Assembly: GCF_003725695.1 (NCBI RefSeq)
Contig: NZ_RJSE01000016.1
Coordinates: 1-64,000, forward strand
Reading direction: 5' to 3'
DNA from: Nocardioides marmoriginsengisoli
Lineage (GTDB): Bacteria; Actinomycetota; Actinomycetes; Propionibacteriales; Nocardioidaceae
DNA: 64,000 nucleotides
Positions within the stretch are counted from its first letter, which is position 1; each line of letters begins with the position of its first letter. The notes under the pieces are model-generated. The model searched no databases. It was not told the DNA's origin and was given only the letters and a program-made list of their open reading frames with translations. Positions 32,212-40,940 of the stretch are shown one piece after another. A program made the translations under genes and the position numbers.

Positions 32212-33371
32212 CAGTGGTGCGCCGGGTGCCCGGCAGCCGCGTCGGCCTCGGCCTTCTTGGCGAGGTTCTCGGCGACCTCCTCGTGCCAGAACTCGTTGGC
32301 CTTGGTGGTGTCGACCTCGAACTCGAACCGCTCCACCATCTCCGGCGCGATGTCGGCCTGGTCGACGTAGAACTGCTCGTACCACCGGCGCAGCTGGTAG
32401 ACCGGGCCGTCCTCCTCGCAGAGCAGCGGGTTCTGGACGGGAACCTTGTTCTTCCAGATGTGCACGTCCTGGAGGAAGCCCTCGCCGAACATCTTCGTGT
32501 ACTTCTCGGCGATGAACGCGATCGTCTTGTCGTCGAGGCCCTCGGGCTTCTTGACGGTCAGGCCGTAGGACAGCGTGAACGAGTCCGGGCCGGTCGCGAT
32601 GTGGGTGTTGATCAGGATGACCTCGGTCTTGAAGCCCTTGTAGTCGACCCAGAGCCAGTTGATCATGTACGACGGCCCGTAGTAGGTGGCCTCCGACTTC
32701 AGGAACAGGTCGTTGTCACCGGTGCCGTAGCCCTCCGCCTTGTCGGGACGCCCGGTCGACTCCATGTACTGGGTCGCGATGTGGCCCTCGAAGACGTTGC
32801 GGAAGCTGGTCGGGAACGAGAAGTGCACGTAGTAGAAGTGCGCCATGTCCACGACGTTGTCGATCAGCTCGCGGCAGTTGGAGCCCTCGATCTCGGTGAC
32901 GTTCCAGCTCCAGTCGCTGTACTCGCCGTCGGCCAGGCCGGGGAGCTCGTACGGGAGGATCGAGTGGTCGGCCGGCGAGCCCTCGGGGTCGAACCAGATG
33001 AAGAGCGCGTCGTTGCGGATCGCGGTCTCGTAGCGCTGGGTCTTCGCGCGCAGCGGGATCCGGCGCGCGTACGGGATCGCCTTGCACTTGCCGTCGCCGC
33101 CCCAGCGCCAGTCGTGGAACGGGCAGGCGATCTCGTCGCCCTTGACCTCGCCCTGGGTGAGGTCGCCGCCCATGTGCCGGCAGTAGCCGTCGAGGGCGTT
33201 CAGGTTCCCCTGGCTGTCCTGCCAGACGACGATCTTGCCCTCGAACGCGCGGACCGCGTGCGGCTTGCCGTCCCGGAACGAGTCCGCGAGGCCCAGGCAG
33301 TGCCACCCGCGGGCGTACCGGCTGGGGGCGACACCCTGGTCGAGAGCGCGGGTATCGGTAGCAGTGCTCAT
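32211..33371 (-). CDS. kshA: 3-ketosteroid 9-alpha-monooxygenase, oxygenase component KshA
   Basis: This 386-residue Rieske oxygenase hydroxylates C9 of androstenedione-type steroids and so opens ring B. The Rieske ligands are C64, H66, C83 and H86 (CRHMGGDL, CPFHDWRW). The mononuclear iron site is shown by N172, D175, H178 and H183 (NVVDMAHFYYVH). Length and the stretch RYARGWHCLGL match known KshA. A GGAGG ribosome site lies six bases before the ATG, and a KstR-like operator lies 43 bases upstream. It is the first gene of kshA-orf-kshB. Confidence 0.94.
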   Translation of the reverse strand: MSTATDTRALDQGVAPSRYARGWHCLGLADSFRDGKPHAVRAFEGKIVVWQDSQGNLNALDGYCRHMGGDLTQGEVKGDEIACPFHDWRWGGDGKCKAIPYARRIPLRAKTQRYETAIRNDALFIWFDPEGSPADHSILPYELPGLADGEYSDWSWNVTEIEGSNCRELIDNVVDMAHFYYVHFSFPTSFRNVFEGHIATQYMESTGRPDKAEGYGTGDNDLFLKSEATYYGPSYMINWLWVDYKGFKTEVILINTHIATGPDSFTLSYGLTVKKPEGLDDKTIAFIAEKYTKMFGEGFLQDVHIWKNKVPVQNPLLCEEDGPVYQLRRWYEQFYVDQADIAPEMVERFEFEVDTTKANEFWHEEVAENLAKKAEADAAAGHPAHH

Positions 33372-33413
33372 GGTGAACCTCCGGCGGTTGTGCGGCGATC
33401 TCTGGCGTAAAAC

Positions 33414-33427
33414 AAGAACAGGTTATA
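33414..33427. promoter_or_regulatory. KstR-like operator between kshA and chsE4
   Basis: AAGAACAGGTTATA keeps the central AACnnGTT of the KstR consensus TnnAACnnGTTnnA, with one outer mismatch. It overlaps TATAGT (33424-33429), a likely -10 for chsE4, and TATAAC on the other strand, a likely -10 for kshA. One bound repressor could therefore control both directions. Confidence 0.7.
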
Positions 33428-33429
33428 GT
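33424..33429 (+). promoter_or_regulatory. Probable -10 box for chsE4
   Basis: TATAGT overlaps the KstR-like site. It would start an RNA with a leader of roughly 40 bases that contains GGGGATG before the chsE4 ATG. Confidence 0.45.
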
Positions 33430-33477
33430 TTTGGCCGCAGCTAATCCAGTCCTTCCGACCAGTATGGGGATGTCTTC

Positions 33478-34686
33478 ATGAAGATCGCACTCAATGAGGA
33501 GCACGAGGCGCTGCGCGCCGAGCTGCGCGACTACTTCGCCCAGCTCGTGACCGACAAGGTGCGGGCCGGTCTCTCCGTCGCGACCAGCGAGTTCAAGGAG
33601 ACCGGCGACGTGATGGGCGAGTTCGGCGACGCCACCGTCTACAAGGACGTGATCAAGCAGATCGGCCACGACGGCTGGCTCGGAATCGGCTGGCCCGAGG
33701 AGTACGGCGGCCAGAACCGCTCGATGATCGAGCAGCTGATCTTCACCGACGAGGCCGCCATCGCCGGCGTCCCGATCCCCTACCTGACGCTGAACACGGT
33801 CGGACCGACGATCATGCGCTTCGGCACCGACGCCCAGAAGGAGGAGATCCTCCCGAAGATCCTTCGCGGTGAGATGCACTTCTCGATCGGCTACTCGGAG
33901 CCGGGCTCCGGGACCGACCTGGCGTCGCTCCAGACGAAGGCCCGGCTGGAGAACGGCGAGTGGGTGATCAACGGCCAGAAGATGTGGACGTCGCTGATCC
34001 AGTACGCCGACTACATCTGGCTCGCGGCCCGCACCGATCCCGACCTGCCCCGGCACAAGGGCCTGTCGATGATCCTGGTGCCCGCGGATGCCAAGGGCTT
34101 CTCCTACACGCCGGTGCACACCGTTGCCGGCGTCGGCACGTCGGCGACCTACTACGAGGACGTCCGCGTCCCCGAGGAGAACCTCGTCGGCGGGCTCAAC
34201 GGCGGCTGGGCGCTGATGACCAACCAGCTCAACCACGAGCGGGTCGCGCTGACCTCGGCCGCGCCGCTGATGCACTCGGTGGCGCAGGTGCGCGAGTGGG
34301 CCCAGAACACCAAGAACCCGGACGGCACTCGGGTCATCGACGCGCAGTGGGTGCAGGTGCTGCTCGGCCGGGCGCACGCCCGGGTCGACATGCTCAAGCT
34401 GCTCAACTGGAAGCTCGCGACCTCCGCCGACGACCTGTCCCCGGCGCACGCGTCGGCGACCAAGATCTACGGCTCCGAGCTCGCCACCGAGGTCTACCGG
34501 TCCCTGATGGAGATCGTCGGACCGGACGCGATCGTCAACGGCGACTCGGCCGGCGCGATCCTCCGCGGTCGGCTCGAGCGGTTCTTCCGGTCCGCGCTGG
34601 TGATGACGTTCGGTGGCGGCACCAACGAGATCCAGCGCGACATCATCGGCTACGTCGGGCTCGGCCTTCCGGCCGCCAAGCGCTAA
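33478..34686 (+). CDS. chsE4: Acyl-CoA dehydrogenase subunit ChsE4 (FadE26-like)
   Basis: This 402-residue flavoprotein subunit is the first of a fadE26-fadE27-fadD17 set known from Mycobacterium (Rv3504-3506). In that organism ChsE4 and ChsE5 form an alpha2beta2 enzyme that dehydrogenates CoA thioesters of the sterol side chain. FAD-domain motifs are visible: YSEPGSGTDLASLQTKA near residue 140, WTSLIQYADY, and the C-terminal TFGGGTNEIQRDIIGYVGLGLP. The gene is divergent from kshA with a KstR-like operator between. Assignment to the exact subunit rests on order and overall likeness. Confidence 0.87.
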   Translation: MKIALNEEHEALRAELRDYFAQLVTDKVRAGLSVATSEFKETGDVMGEFGDATVYKDVIKQIGHDGWLGIGWPEEYGGQNRSMIEQLIFTDEAAIAGVPIPYLTLNTVGPTIMRFGTDAQKEEILPKILRGEMHFSIGYSEPGSGTDLASLQTKARLENGEWVINGQKMWTSLIQYADYIWLAARTDPDLPRHKGLSMILVPADAKGFSYTPVHTVAGVGTSATYYEDVRVPEENLVGGLNGGWALMTNQLNHERVALTSAAPLMHSVAQVREWAQNTKNPDGTRVIDAQWVQVLLGRAHARVDMLKLLNWKLATSADDLSPAHASATKIYGSELATEVYRSLMEIVGPDAIVNGDSAGAILRGRLERFFRSALVMTFGGGTNEIQRDIIGYVGLGLPAAKR

Positions 34687-34696
34687 GGACACAGAC

Positions 34697-35794
34697 ATGG
34701 ACTTCTCCTTCACCGAGACCCAGACCGACGCCGCGGACCTCGCCGCCTCGATCTTCAAGAACGAATGCACCCCGGAGCGGCTCAAGGTCGCCGACCGGGG
34801 CCGGTTCGACCAGGAGCTGTGGAGCAAGCTCGGCGACGCGGGGCTGCTCGGGCTCTCGCTTCCCGAGTCCGCGGGCGGAGCCGGCTTGGGCCTGCTCGAG
34901 CTCTGCTCGGTGCTGGTCGAGGCCGGACGCCTGGTCGCGCCGGTGCCGCTGACCTCGCACCTGCCGTCCGCGCTGGCGCTGGCCGAGTTCGGCTCGGCCG
35001 AGGTCCAGGGGGCATGGCTGCCCGGCGCCGTCTCCGGCTCGCTGGTGCTGACCGCCGCGGTCGCGGAGGAGCGCGAGCACGTGCCGGCCTCGCCGTCGAC
35101 CGTGGCCACCGCTGCCGGTGACGGGTGGACCCTGACGGGCGTGAAGAGCGTGGTTCCGTCCGGGACCGTCGCCTCGCTGTTCCTGGTACCGGCGAGCACC
35201 GCCGACGGCGTCGGCGTGTTCCTGGTCGAGCCCGGTACTGCCGGTGTCACGGTCACGCCGCAGAAGGTGAGCGACGGGGCGCAGGTCGCCCGGCTCGAGC
35301 TCGCTGACGCTGCCGGCACCTTGCTCGGTTCGGTCGGAACCGGGGTTGCCGAGTGGCTGGAGCAGCGGCTCACGCTCGCCGCTTCGGCGTACGAGCTCGG
35401 GGTGGTGCGCGGCGCGCTCGACCTGACCGCGGCGTACGCGAAGACCCGGGAGCAGTTCGGCCGCCCGATCGGCACGTTCCAGGCCGTCTCGCAGCGGCTC
35501 GCGGACGGCTACATCGACGTCCTCGGTAGCGATCTGATGCTCTGGCAGGCCGCCTGGCGGCTCGAGGAGGGCCTCGACGCGGCGACCGAGATCGCCAGCG
35601 CGAAGCTCTGGGCGGCCGACACCGGCCACAAGATCGCGCACACCACCGTGCACGTGCACGGTGGCGTCGGCATCGACATGGACGGCGAGGCGCACCGGTA
35701 CTTCACCACCGGCAAGCTCGGCGAGTTCCTGCTCGGCGGTACGACGGACCAGGCGCGGCGGATCGGCGCGCTGCTGGCCGCCTCGCCTGTGTGA
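34697..35794 (+). CDS. chsE5: Acyl-CoA dehydrogenase subunit ChsE5 (FadE27-like)
   Basis: This 365-residue protein is the partner subunit of ChsE4. It is an acyl-CoA dehydrogenase fold with weaker flavin motifs in the middle part (the usual Ser/Thr-Gly flavin loop is eroded around residues 115-150). The C-terminal TVHVHGGVGIDMDGEAHRY is conserved. That asymmetry is what is known for heteromeric steroid dehydrogenases, where the active sites lie at subunit interfaces. The ATG is ten bases after the chsE4 stop. Its stop overlaps fadD17 (GTGA). Confidence 0.85.
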   Translation: MDFSFTETQTDAADLAASIFKNECTPERLKVADRGRFDQELWSKLGDAGLLGLSLPESAGGAGLGLLELCSVLVEAGRLVAPVPLTSHLPSALALAEFGSAEVQGAWLPGAVSGSLVLTAAVAEEREHVPASPSTVATAAGDGWTLTGVKSVVPSGTVASLFLVPASTADGVGVFLVEPGTAGVTVTPQKVSDGAQVARLELADAAGTLLGSVGTGVAEWLEQRLTLAASAYELGVVRGALDLTAAYAKTREQFGRPIGTFQAVSQRLADGYIDVLGSDLMLWQAAWRLEEGLDAATEIASAKLWAADTGHKIAHTTVHVHGGVGIDMDGEAHRYFTTGKLGEFLLGGTTDQARRIGALLAASPV

Positions 35795-37338
35795 CCTTGT
35801 CCGAACCCACGGTTCGCACGCTGCTCGAAGCCCGGGCGGAGGACGACTCCCCCGGGCTGGCCGCGGGCGACCGCCGCTGGTCGTGGCGGGAGTACGTCGC
35901 CGTCGCCCGGTCTCGCGCCGCCGCGCTTCGCGGGGTGCTGGATCCCGCTCGACCGCCGCACGTCGGGGTGCTGCTGGAGAACACGCCGGAGATGGCGTTC
36001 CAGCTGGCCGCCGCCGGTCTGGGCGGGCACGTCGTCGTCGGGTTGAACACGACCCGGCGCGGGGACGCGCTGCTCGCCGACATCCGGCGGGCGGACGTCC
36101 AGGTGATCGTGGTCGAGGACGCGTTCGCCGGGTTGCTCGACGGGCTGGCGCTGGACGGCGTGACCGTCATCTCCGCGTCGTCCTACGACTGGTCCTCCGG
36201 TCCTTCCGAAACCGTCACGACCGTTCCGACTCCCGAGTCGCTCTTCATGCTGATCTTCACCTCCGGCACCAGCGGCGAGCCGAAGGCCGTCCGGATCACG
36301 CACGCGAAGATCACCTTCCCCGGTCAGTACCTCACCGAGAAGCTCGGGCTGGTCGGCTCCGACGTGCACTACGTGTCGATGCCGCTGTTCCACTCGAACT
36401 CGGTGATGGCGGGCTGGGGGCCGGCACTGACGACCGGGGCCTGCGTCGCGCTGGCTCGCTTCTCGGCGTCCGGCTTCCTGGACGACGTACGGCGGTACGG
36501 CGCGACGTACGCGAACTACGTCGGGAAGCCGCTGGCCTACATCCTGGCCACGCCGGCCTTGCCGGATGACGCCGTCAACCCGCTGCGGCTCGTGTTCGGG
36601 AACGAGGCCGGGGATCGGGACACGGCAGCCTTCTCGGAACGCTTCGGGTGCCGGGTGGTCGACGGGTTCGGATCCACCGAGAACGCCGTCGTGGTCAGCC
36701 GGGTGGAGGGCACTCCCCCGGGGTCGCTCGGCCAGCCGGGGCCCGGGGTGGCCGTCTACTCGTCCTCGACCGGGGTCGAGTGCCCGCCGGCCGTGTTCGA
36801 TGCGTCCGGCGTCGTGACCAATCTGGAGGAGTGCGTGGGTGAGCTGGTGAACACCCAGGGCATGGGGCAGTTCGCCGGCTACTACAACGACGAGGCCGCG
36901 ACCGCCGAGCGGATGCGCGGCGGGATGTACTGGAGCGGCGACCTCGCCTACCGGGACGCCGACGGCTGGGTGTACTTCGCCGGACGGACCGCGGACTGGT
37001 TGCGGGTGGACGGGGAGAACCTGGCAGCGGCCCCGATCGAGCGGATCCTGCTGCGGCACCCGCTGATCTCGGAAGCGGCCGTGTACGCCGTACCGGATCC
37101 CTCGTCCGGGGACCAGCTGGTTGCTGCTCTGGTGGTTTCCGGGCCGCTCACGCCGGCGGCGTTCTCGGAGTTCCTGGAGGCTCAGAGTGACCTCGGGACG
37201 AAGGCCTGGCCCCGGTTCGTCCAGGTGCTCCCCGAGCTTCCTCGGACCGCCACCAACAAGGTGCTCAAGCGCTCGTTGCAGGACCGGCCGCTGGAGCCGA
37301 CGTGGACCCGGGACCCGCGCGGTCGGACCTACTCCTGA
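35791..37338 (+). CDS. fadD17: Steroid side-chain CoA ligase FadD17-like
   Basis: This 515-residue adenylate-forming enzyme activates a carboxylate to its CoA thioester. Motifs are the phosphate loop LIFTSGTSGEPKAVR near residue 155, GFGSTENAV, YWSGDLAYRDADGW, and the C-terminal lysine in PRTATNKVLKR. In Mycobacterium FadD17 acts on C5 side-chain steroid acids (C24 oates), and its gene follows the two ChsE4/ChsE5 genes as here. The GTG start overlaps the chsE5 stop by four bases. The 3' end overlaps a convergent secreted LVIVD gene by ten bases. Confidence 0.86.
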   Translation: MTLSEPTVRTLLEARAEDDSPGLAAGDRRWSWREYVAVARSRAAALRGVLDPARPPHVGVLLENTPEMAFQLAAAGLGGHVVVGLNTTRRGDALLADIRRADVQVIVVEDAFAGLLDGLALDGVTVISASSYDWSSGPSETVTTVPTPESLFMLIFTSGTSGEPKAVRITHAKITFPGQYLTEKLGLVGSDVHYVSMPLFHSNSVMAGWGPALTTGACVALARFSASGFLDDVRRYGATYANYVGKPLAYILATPALPDDAVNPLRLVFGNEAGDRDTAAFSERFGCRVVDGFGSTENAVVVSRVEGTPPGSLGQPGPGVAVYSSSTGVECPPAVFDASGVVTNLEECVGELVNTQGMGQFAGYYNDEAATAERMRGGMYWSGDLAYRDADGWVYFAGRTADWLRVDGENLAAAPIERILLRHPLISEAAVYAVPDPSSGDQLVAALVVSGPLTPAAFSEFLEAQSDLGTKAWPRFVQVLPELPRTATNKVLKRSLQDRPLEPTWTRDPRGRTYS

Positions 37339-38765
37339 GGGAGCAGGTTCTCGATCCCGTTCTTGAGGCGCACGTTGTAGAACCCTGATCCGGTGTCGGT
37401 GTACCAGACCGCGTCGTTCGCGGGGTCCCAGGCGGGCTGCGAGAAGGCCGACCCGCCGGACTTGGTCGGCATGTTGAAGTAGCCGACCTCCTTCGGGTGC
37501 TCGACGTCGCGGATGTCGAAGAGCCTCAGGCCGGACAGGATCATCGAGCAGCCGGCGATGTCCGGGTTGTCCCGGGTCGGCATCGAGCAGTAGTGGCCGG
37601 CGTACCCGCCGAGCGGGCTGGCCGTCCCCGGGTCCTTGCTCGCCTCACCGGAGTGCACGGCGGGCTCGTGCACCTTGAGCCGGATGTTGGAGACCAGGTA
37701 CGGGTGCTGCGGGTCGTCGACGTTGATGATCCGGGCGGCGCCGACCGGGGAGTTCTTCAGGTCGAGCAGGCCCTTGAACGAGAAGATGTCGACGAACTCG
37801 TCGATCTCCAGCAGGTACTGGTGTCCGTCCCGGGTGAACGGCTCGGCCACCTGCGGGATCGACGAGCCCCGCCAGGTCATCGTGGCCAGCACCGGAGCCT
37901 TCGGGTTCCGGACCCGGTCCTGGATCTGGCTGACGTCGAGGATGCGGAGCCCGCCGCCGGTGATCAGACCCGTGCTCGGGACGCCGATGTGGGCGGCGTA
38001 CAGGGTCCGGCCGTCGGCGGAGAGCCGCATCCCGTGGTACTGGACGTTGGGCTGGACGAAGATCGTCTTCGGCAGCTTCGGGTTGGTCAGGTCGATCGCG
38101 ACCAGCGTGAAGACGGTGCTGGAGACGTAGAGGGTCTTGCCGTCGGGCGCGAACCCGGTCTCGTGGCCGAGGATGCCGGTCAGCGTGCTGCTGAGCAGCT
38201 TGGGCTTGCGGCAGTTCGTCTTCACGTCGTACACGTCCAGGACGCCGGGCGCGGTCGCCGCGGTGCCCAGGACTCCGACGAGCAGACCCCGCTCCTGGTT
38301 GACCAGCAGCGACTCGTGCGGGTTGAGCATCGCCAGCGAGATCAGGTTCGCGGTCTTCACCGGGTGCGCGGGGTCGGTCATGTCCAGGACGACCACACCG
38401 TTGCCGGCGCCGTTGAAGGTGTTCGCCAGCAGCGCGTCCGGCGAGGTCAGCGCCGAGGAGTCGTAGAACGCGCAGGTCTGACCCTGGGAGTCCGTGTAGC
38501 GCAGCGTCTTGAAGCCGCCGTTCTTGCCCTGGTGGGCCGTCTGCTCGGTGTTGCAGGTGTAGCCCTGCAGGGCGCGGCCGGAGTCGTAGTCGGCTCTCGG
38601 AACCCGTCCCTGGATGCCGGTCTCGGGGCGTGAGCCGGGACCGCAGTCGGCGACCGGGACGGCCGCAGTCGGGACGTCGTCCTCCGCGGCCGTGGAGGTG
38701 CCGGTGAGCGCCCACCCGGTGCCGAGGGCCAGGCAGGCGGTCAGGACGAGGATCAGTCGGCGCAT
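37329..38765 (-). CDS. Secreted LVIVD-repeat protein, copy 2
   Basis: This 478-residue protein has a signal peptide (about 1-27) and a body of beta-propeller-like LVIVD repeats, seen as GVVVLDMTDPAHPVKTANL, GGLRILDVSQIQD, AARIINVDDPQHP and SGLRLFDIRDVEHPKEVGY. Conserved cysteines occur around GYTCNTEQ and QTCAFYD. It is a close tandem copy of the next gene upstream, 35 bases away, and is probably co-transcribed with it. No catalytic or metal site is evident. The function is unknown. Confidence 0.8.
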   Translation of the reverse strand: MRRLILVLTACLALGTGWALTGTSTAAEDDVPTAAVPVADCGPGSRPETGIQGRVPRADYDSGRALQGYTCNTEQTAHQGKNGGFKTLRYTDSQGQTCAFYDSSALTSPDALLANTFNGAGNGVVVLDMTDPAHPVKTANLISLAMLNPHESLLVNQERGLLVGVLGTAATAPGVLDVYDVKTNCRKPKLLSSTLTGILGHETGFAPDGKTLYVSSTVFTLVAIDLTNPKLPKTIFVQPNVQYHGMRLSADGRTLYAAHIGVPSTGLITGGGLRILDVSQIQDRVRNPKAPVLATMTWRGSSIPQVAEPFTRDGHQYLLEIDEFVDIFSFKGLLDLKNSPVGAARIINVDDPQHPYLVSNIRLKVHEPAVHSGEASKDPGTASPLGGYAGHYCSMPTRDNPDIAGCSMILSGLRLFDIRDVEHPKEVGYFNMPTKSGGSAFSQPAWDPANDAVWYTDTGSGFYNVRLKNGIENLLPQE

Positions 38766-38800
38766 GCCGGTTCAACGACCCACGCCTGACCGCGCTACGT

Positions 38801-40288
38801 CTAGTGCAGCAGCTTCTGGATCCCGTTGGTCAGCCGGACGACGTAGAAGCCCGAGTTGGTGTCGGTGTACCAGACCTCGTTGCGCTTCAGGTCCCAGGCG
38901 GGCTGGGACATCGCGTAGGCACCGATCGCGGGCACCAGGGCGGCCTTGTTGATCCTGGGGACCGGCTTGTTGAAGTAGCCGACCTCCTTCGGGCGCTTCA
39001 CGTCGCGGATGTCGAAGAGCCGCAGGCCCGACAGGATCATCGAGCAGCCGGCGATCTTCGGGTTGTTCCGCGTCGGCATCCCGCAGTAGTGCGCGGCGTA
39101 CCCCTGCGCGGGGAACCAGGCCATCGGGTCGTTCTTCTGCGCTCCCCCGCGCTGGTCCGGCTCGTGCACCTTCAACCGGATGTTGCTGACCACCCGCGGG
39201 TGCTTCGGGTCGTCGACGTTGATGATCCGGGCGGCGCCGACCGGCGAGTGCACCAGGTTGGAGAGCCCCTTGAAGCTGAACAGGTCGACGAACTCGTCGA
39301 CCTCGAACACGTACTTGTGGCCCTTGCTCACGAACGGCTCGGCCACCTGCGGGATCGAGGCGTTGGGCCAGGTGATCGTCGAGAGGATCCGCGCCTTCGG
39401 GTTCGGCTTGCGGTCCTGGATCTGACTGACGTCGATGATCCGCAGCCCGGCACCGCTGATCCCCGCCGGTCCGACCTGGCCGATGTTAGCGACGTACATG
39501 GTCCGGCCGTCGTCGGAGAGCCGGAGGCCGTGGTAGACGACGCCACCGGTCTTGTAGACGACCTTCGGCTTCTTCGGGTTGGTCAGGTCGACGGCGGTGA
39601 AGGTGCCCAGGACGCCTGCGACGTAGTAGGTCTTCCCGTCCGGCGAGAAGCCGCTCTCGTGGCCGAGGATGCCGCTCAGCGAGCTCGAGAGCAGGCGCGG
39701 CTTGCGGCAGTCGGTCTTGACGTCGTACACGTCGAGGATGCCGGGCGCCGTCACCGCGGTGCCCATCACGCCCACCAGCAGGCCGCGCTTCTGGTTGACC
39801 AGCAGCGACTCGTGCGGGCTCAGCATGCCGACCGAGACCAGGTTCGCGGTCTTCTTCGGCTTCGCCGGGTTGGTCATGTCCAGGACGACGACGCCGAGGC
39901 CGTCACCGGAGAGTGTGTTCGAGACGACGTCGCGCGGGACCGTCAGCGTCGAGTCGTAGAACGCGCAGGTGCGTCCCTTCGAGTCGGTGTAGCGCAGCGT
40001 CTTGAACCCGCCCGAGCTGCCCTGGTGCCCGATCTGCCGGGTGTTGCAGAGGTAGCCCTTCTTCACCCGGCCGGACCGGTAGTCCGCGGTCGGCACCCGG
40101 CCCTGCGTCGAGGTCTCGGGCAGCGAGCCCGGGCCGCACTTGGCCTTCGGGACCGGCGCCGTGGACAGGGCGGGGGCCGCGCTGCCGCTCATCGCCCAGC
40201 CGCCGACCAGGGCGAGCAGTACCGCGGCTACGGCGAGGAGGCGGCGTACGGCGGCAGCGCGCTGAGCGGAGGCGTTCGGGAGGACCAT
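38801..40288 (-). CDS. Secreted LVIVD-repeat protein, copy 1
   Basis: This 495-residue protein has a long signal region (hydrophobic about 18-38). It has the same domain plan as the downstream copy: a Cys-containing opening (CGPGSLPETSTQGRVPTADY), then propeller-like repeats such as GVVVLDMTNPAKP, GLRIIDVSQIQD and SGLRLFDIRDVKRPKEVGY. It differs by an insertion near the C-terminus between GYFNK and MSQPAWD. The ATG was chosen over an earlier in-frame start because TACAGT lies six bases before it. It is not a recognised enzyme. Confidence 0.8.
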   Translation of the reverse strand: MVLPNASAQRAAAVRRLLAVAAVLLALVGGWAMSGSAAPALSTAPVPKAKCGPGSLPETSTQGRVPTADYRSGRVKKGYLCNTRQIGHQGSSGGFKTLRYTDSKGRTCAFYDSTLTVPRDVVSNTLSGDGLGVVVLDMTNPAKPKKTANLVSVGMLSPHESLLVNQKRGLLVGVMGTAVTAPGILDVYDVKTDCRKPRLLSSSLSGILGHESGFSPDGKTYYVAGVLGTFTAVDLTNPKKPKVVYKTGGVVYHGLRLSDDGRTMYVANIGQVGPAGISGAGLRIIDVSQIQDRKPNPKARILSTITWPNASIPQVAEPFVSKGHKYVFEVDEFVDLFSFKGLSNLVHSPVGAARIINVDDPKHPRVVSNIRLKVHEPDQRGGAQKNDPMAWFPAQGYAAHYCGMPTRNNPKIAGCSMILSGLRLFDIRDVKRPKEVGYFNKPVPRINKAALVPAIGAYAMSQPAWDLKRNEVWYTDTNSGFYVVRLTNGIQKLLH

Positions 40289-40294
40289 GAGGGG

Positions 40295-40300
40295 ACTGTA
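40295..40300 (-). promoter_or_regulatory. -10 box of a probable leaderless promoter for the LVIVD pair
   Basis: On the minus strand TACAGT is followed by CCCCTC and the ATG. No KstR-like site is near it, so the pair is probably not part of the sterol regulon. Confidence 0.55.
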
Positions 40301-40328
40301 GGGCAGAACGTCGCCTTTTGTCCGCGTC

Positions 40329-40931
40329 TCACTCCGTGGCGAGGCGGACCCCGAACGCGACCAGGACACCAGCCGTGGCGACGTCGAGGCGGCGGCGGAT
40401 CTTCGGCGTGTTCATCCACGCGGTGACCTTGCCCGCGAGCGCGAGCAGGATCAGCCAGTACAACGCGGTGATCGCCACGAAGATCGCGCCGAAGGCGATC
40501 GTCATCAGCCCCACCGAGGCACCCGCCGGCACGAACCCGGGCAGGAACGTCACGAAGAAGACGCCCACCTTGGGGTTGAGCAGGTTGGTCAGGATGCCGG
40601 CCTTGAAGCCGCTGCCCAGGAGGGCCTTCCCCTCGGTCTGCGTCGTGGTCCCGCGGGTCCGCCAGGCCTGGATGCCCAGGTAGACCAGGTAGCAGGCACC
40701 GACGATCCGCAGCGCCGAGTAGCCGATCTCGCTGGCCCGCAGCAGCGCCGCGATCCCGGCCGCCGCCGCGGTCACCCAGATGGTCAGGCCGACCAGGTTG
40801 CCGAGCGCAGTCAAGATGCCCTGCCGGCGTCCCCCGCGCAGGATGCTGCGCACCACGACCAGGGTGTCCGGCCCGGGGAGCAGGACGATCAGGGTCGCGG
40901 CGCCGGCGAAGGCGAGGAACGAGACCAGCAC
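40329..40931 (-). CDS. LysE/RhtB family exporter
   Basis: This 200-residue protein has about six membrane segments and the family motif LLPGPDTLVVVRSILRGGRRQG near the N-terminus (PGPD box at about residues 19-22). A second motif is NLLNPKVGVFFVTFLPGF near residue 115. Members export amino acids or related metabolites; the substrate here is unknown. It starts at GTG nine bases after the stop of the nitronate-monooxygenase-like gene and may be read through from fadD19. Confidence 0.87.
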   Translation of the reverse strand: MLVSFLAFAGAATLIVLLPGPDTLVVVRSILRGGRRQGILTALGNLVGLTIWVTAAAAGIAALLRASEIGYSALRIVGACYLVYLGIQAWRTRGTTTQTEGKALLGSGFKAGILTNLLNPKVGVFFVTFLPGFVPAGASVGLMTIAFGAIFVAITALYWLILLALAGKVTAWMNTPKIRRRLDVATAGVLVAFGVRLATE

Positions 40932-40940
40932 CCGAGAAGG

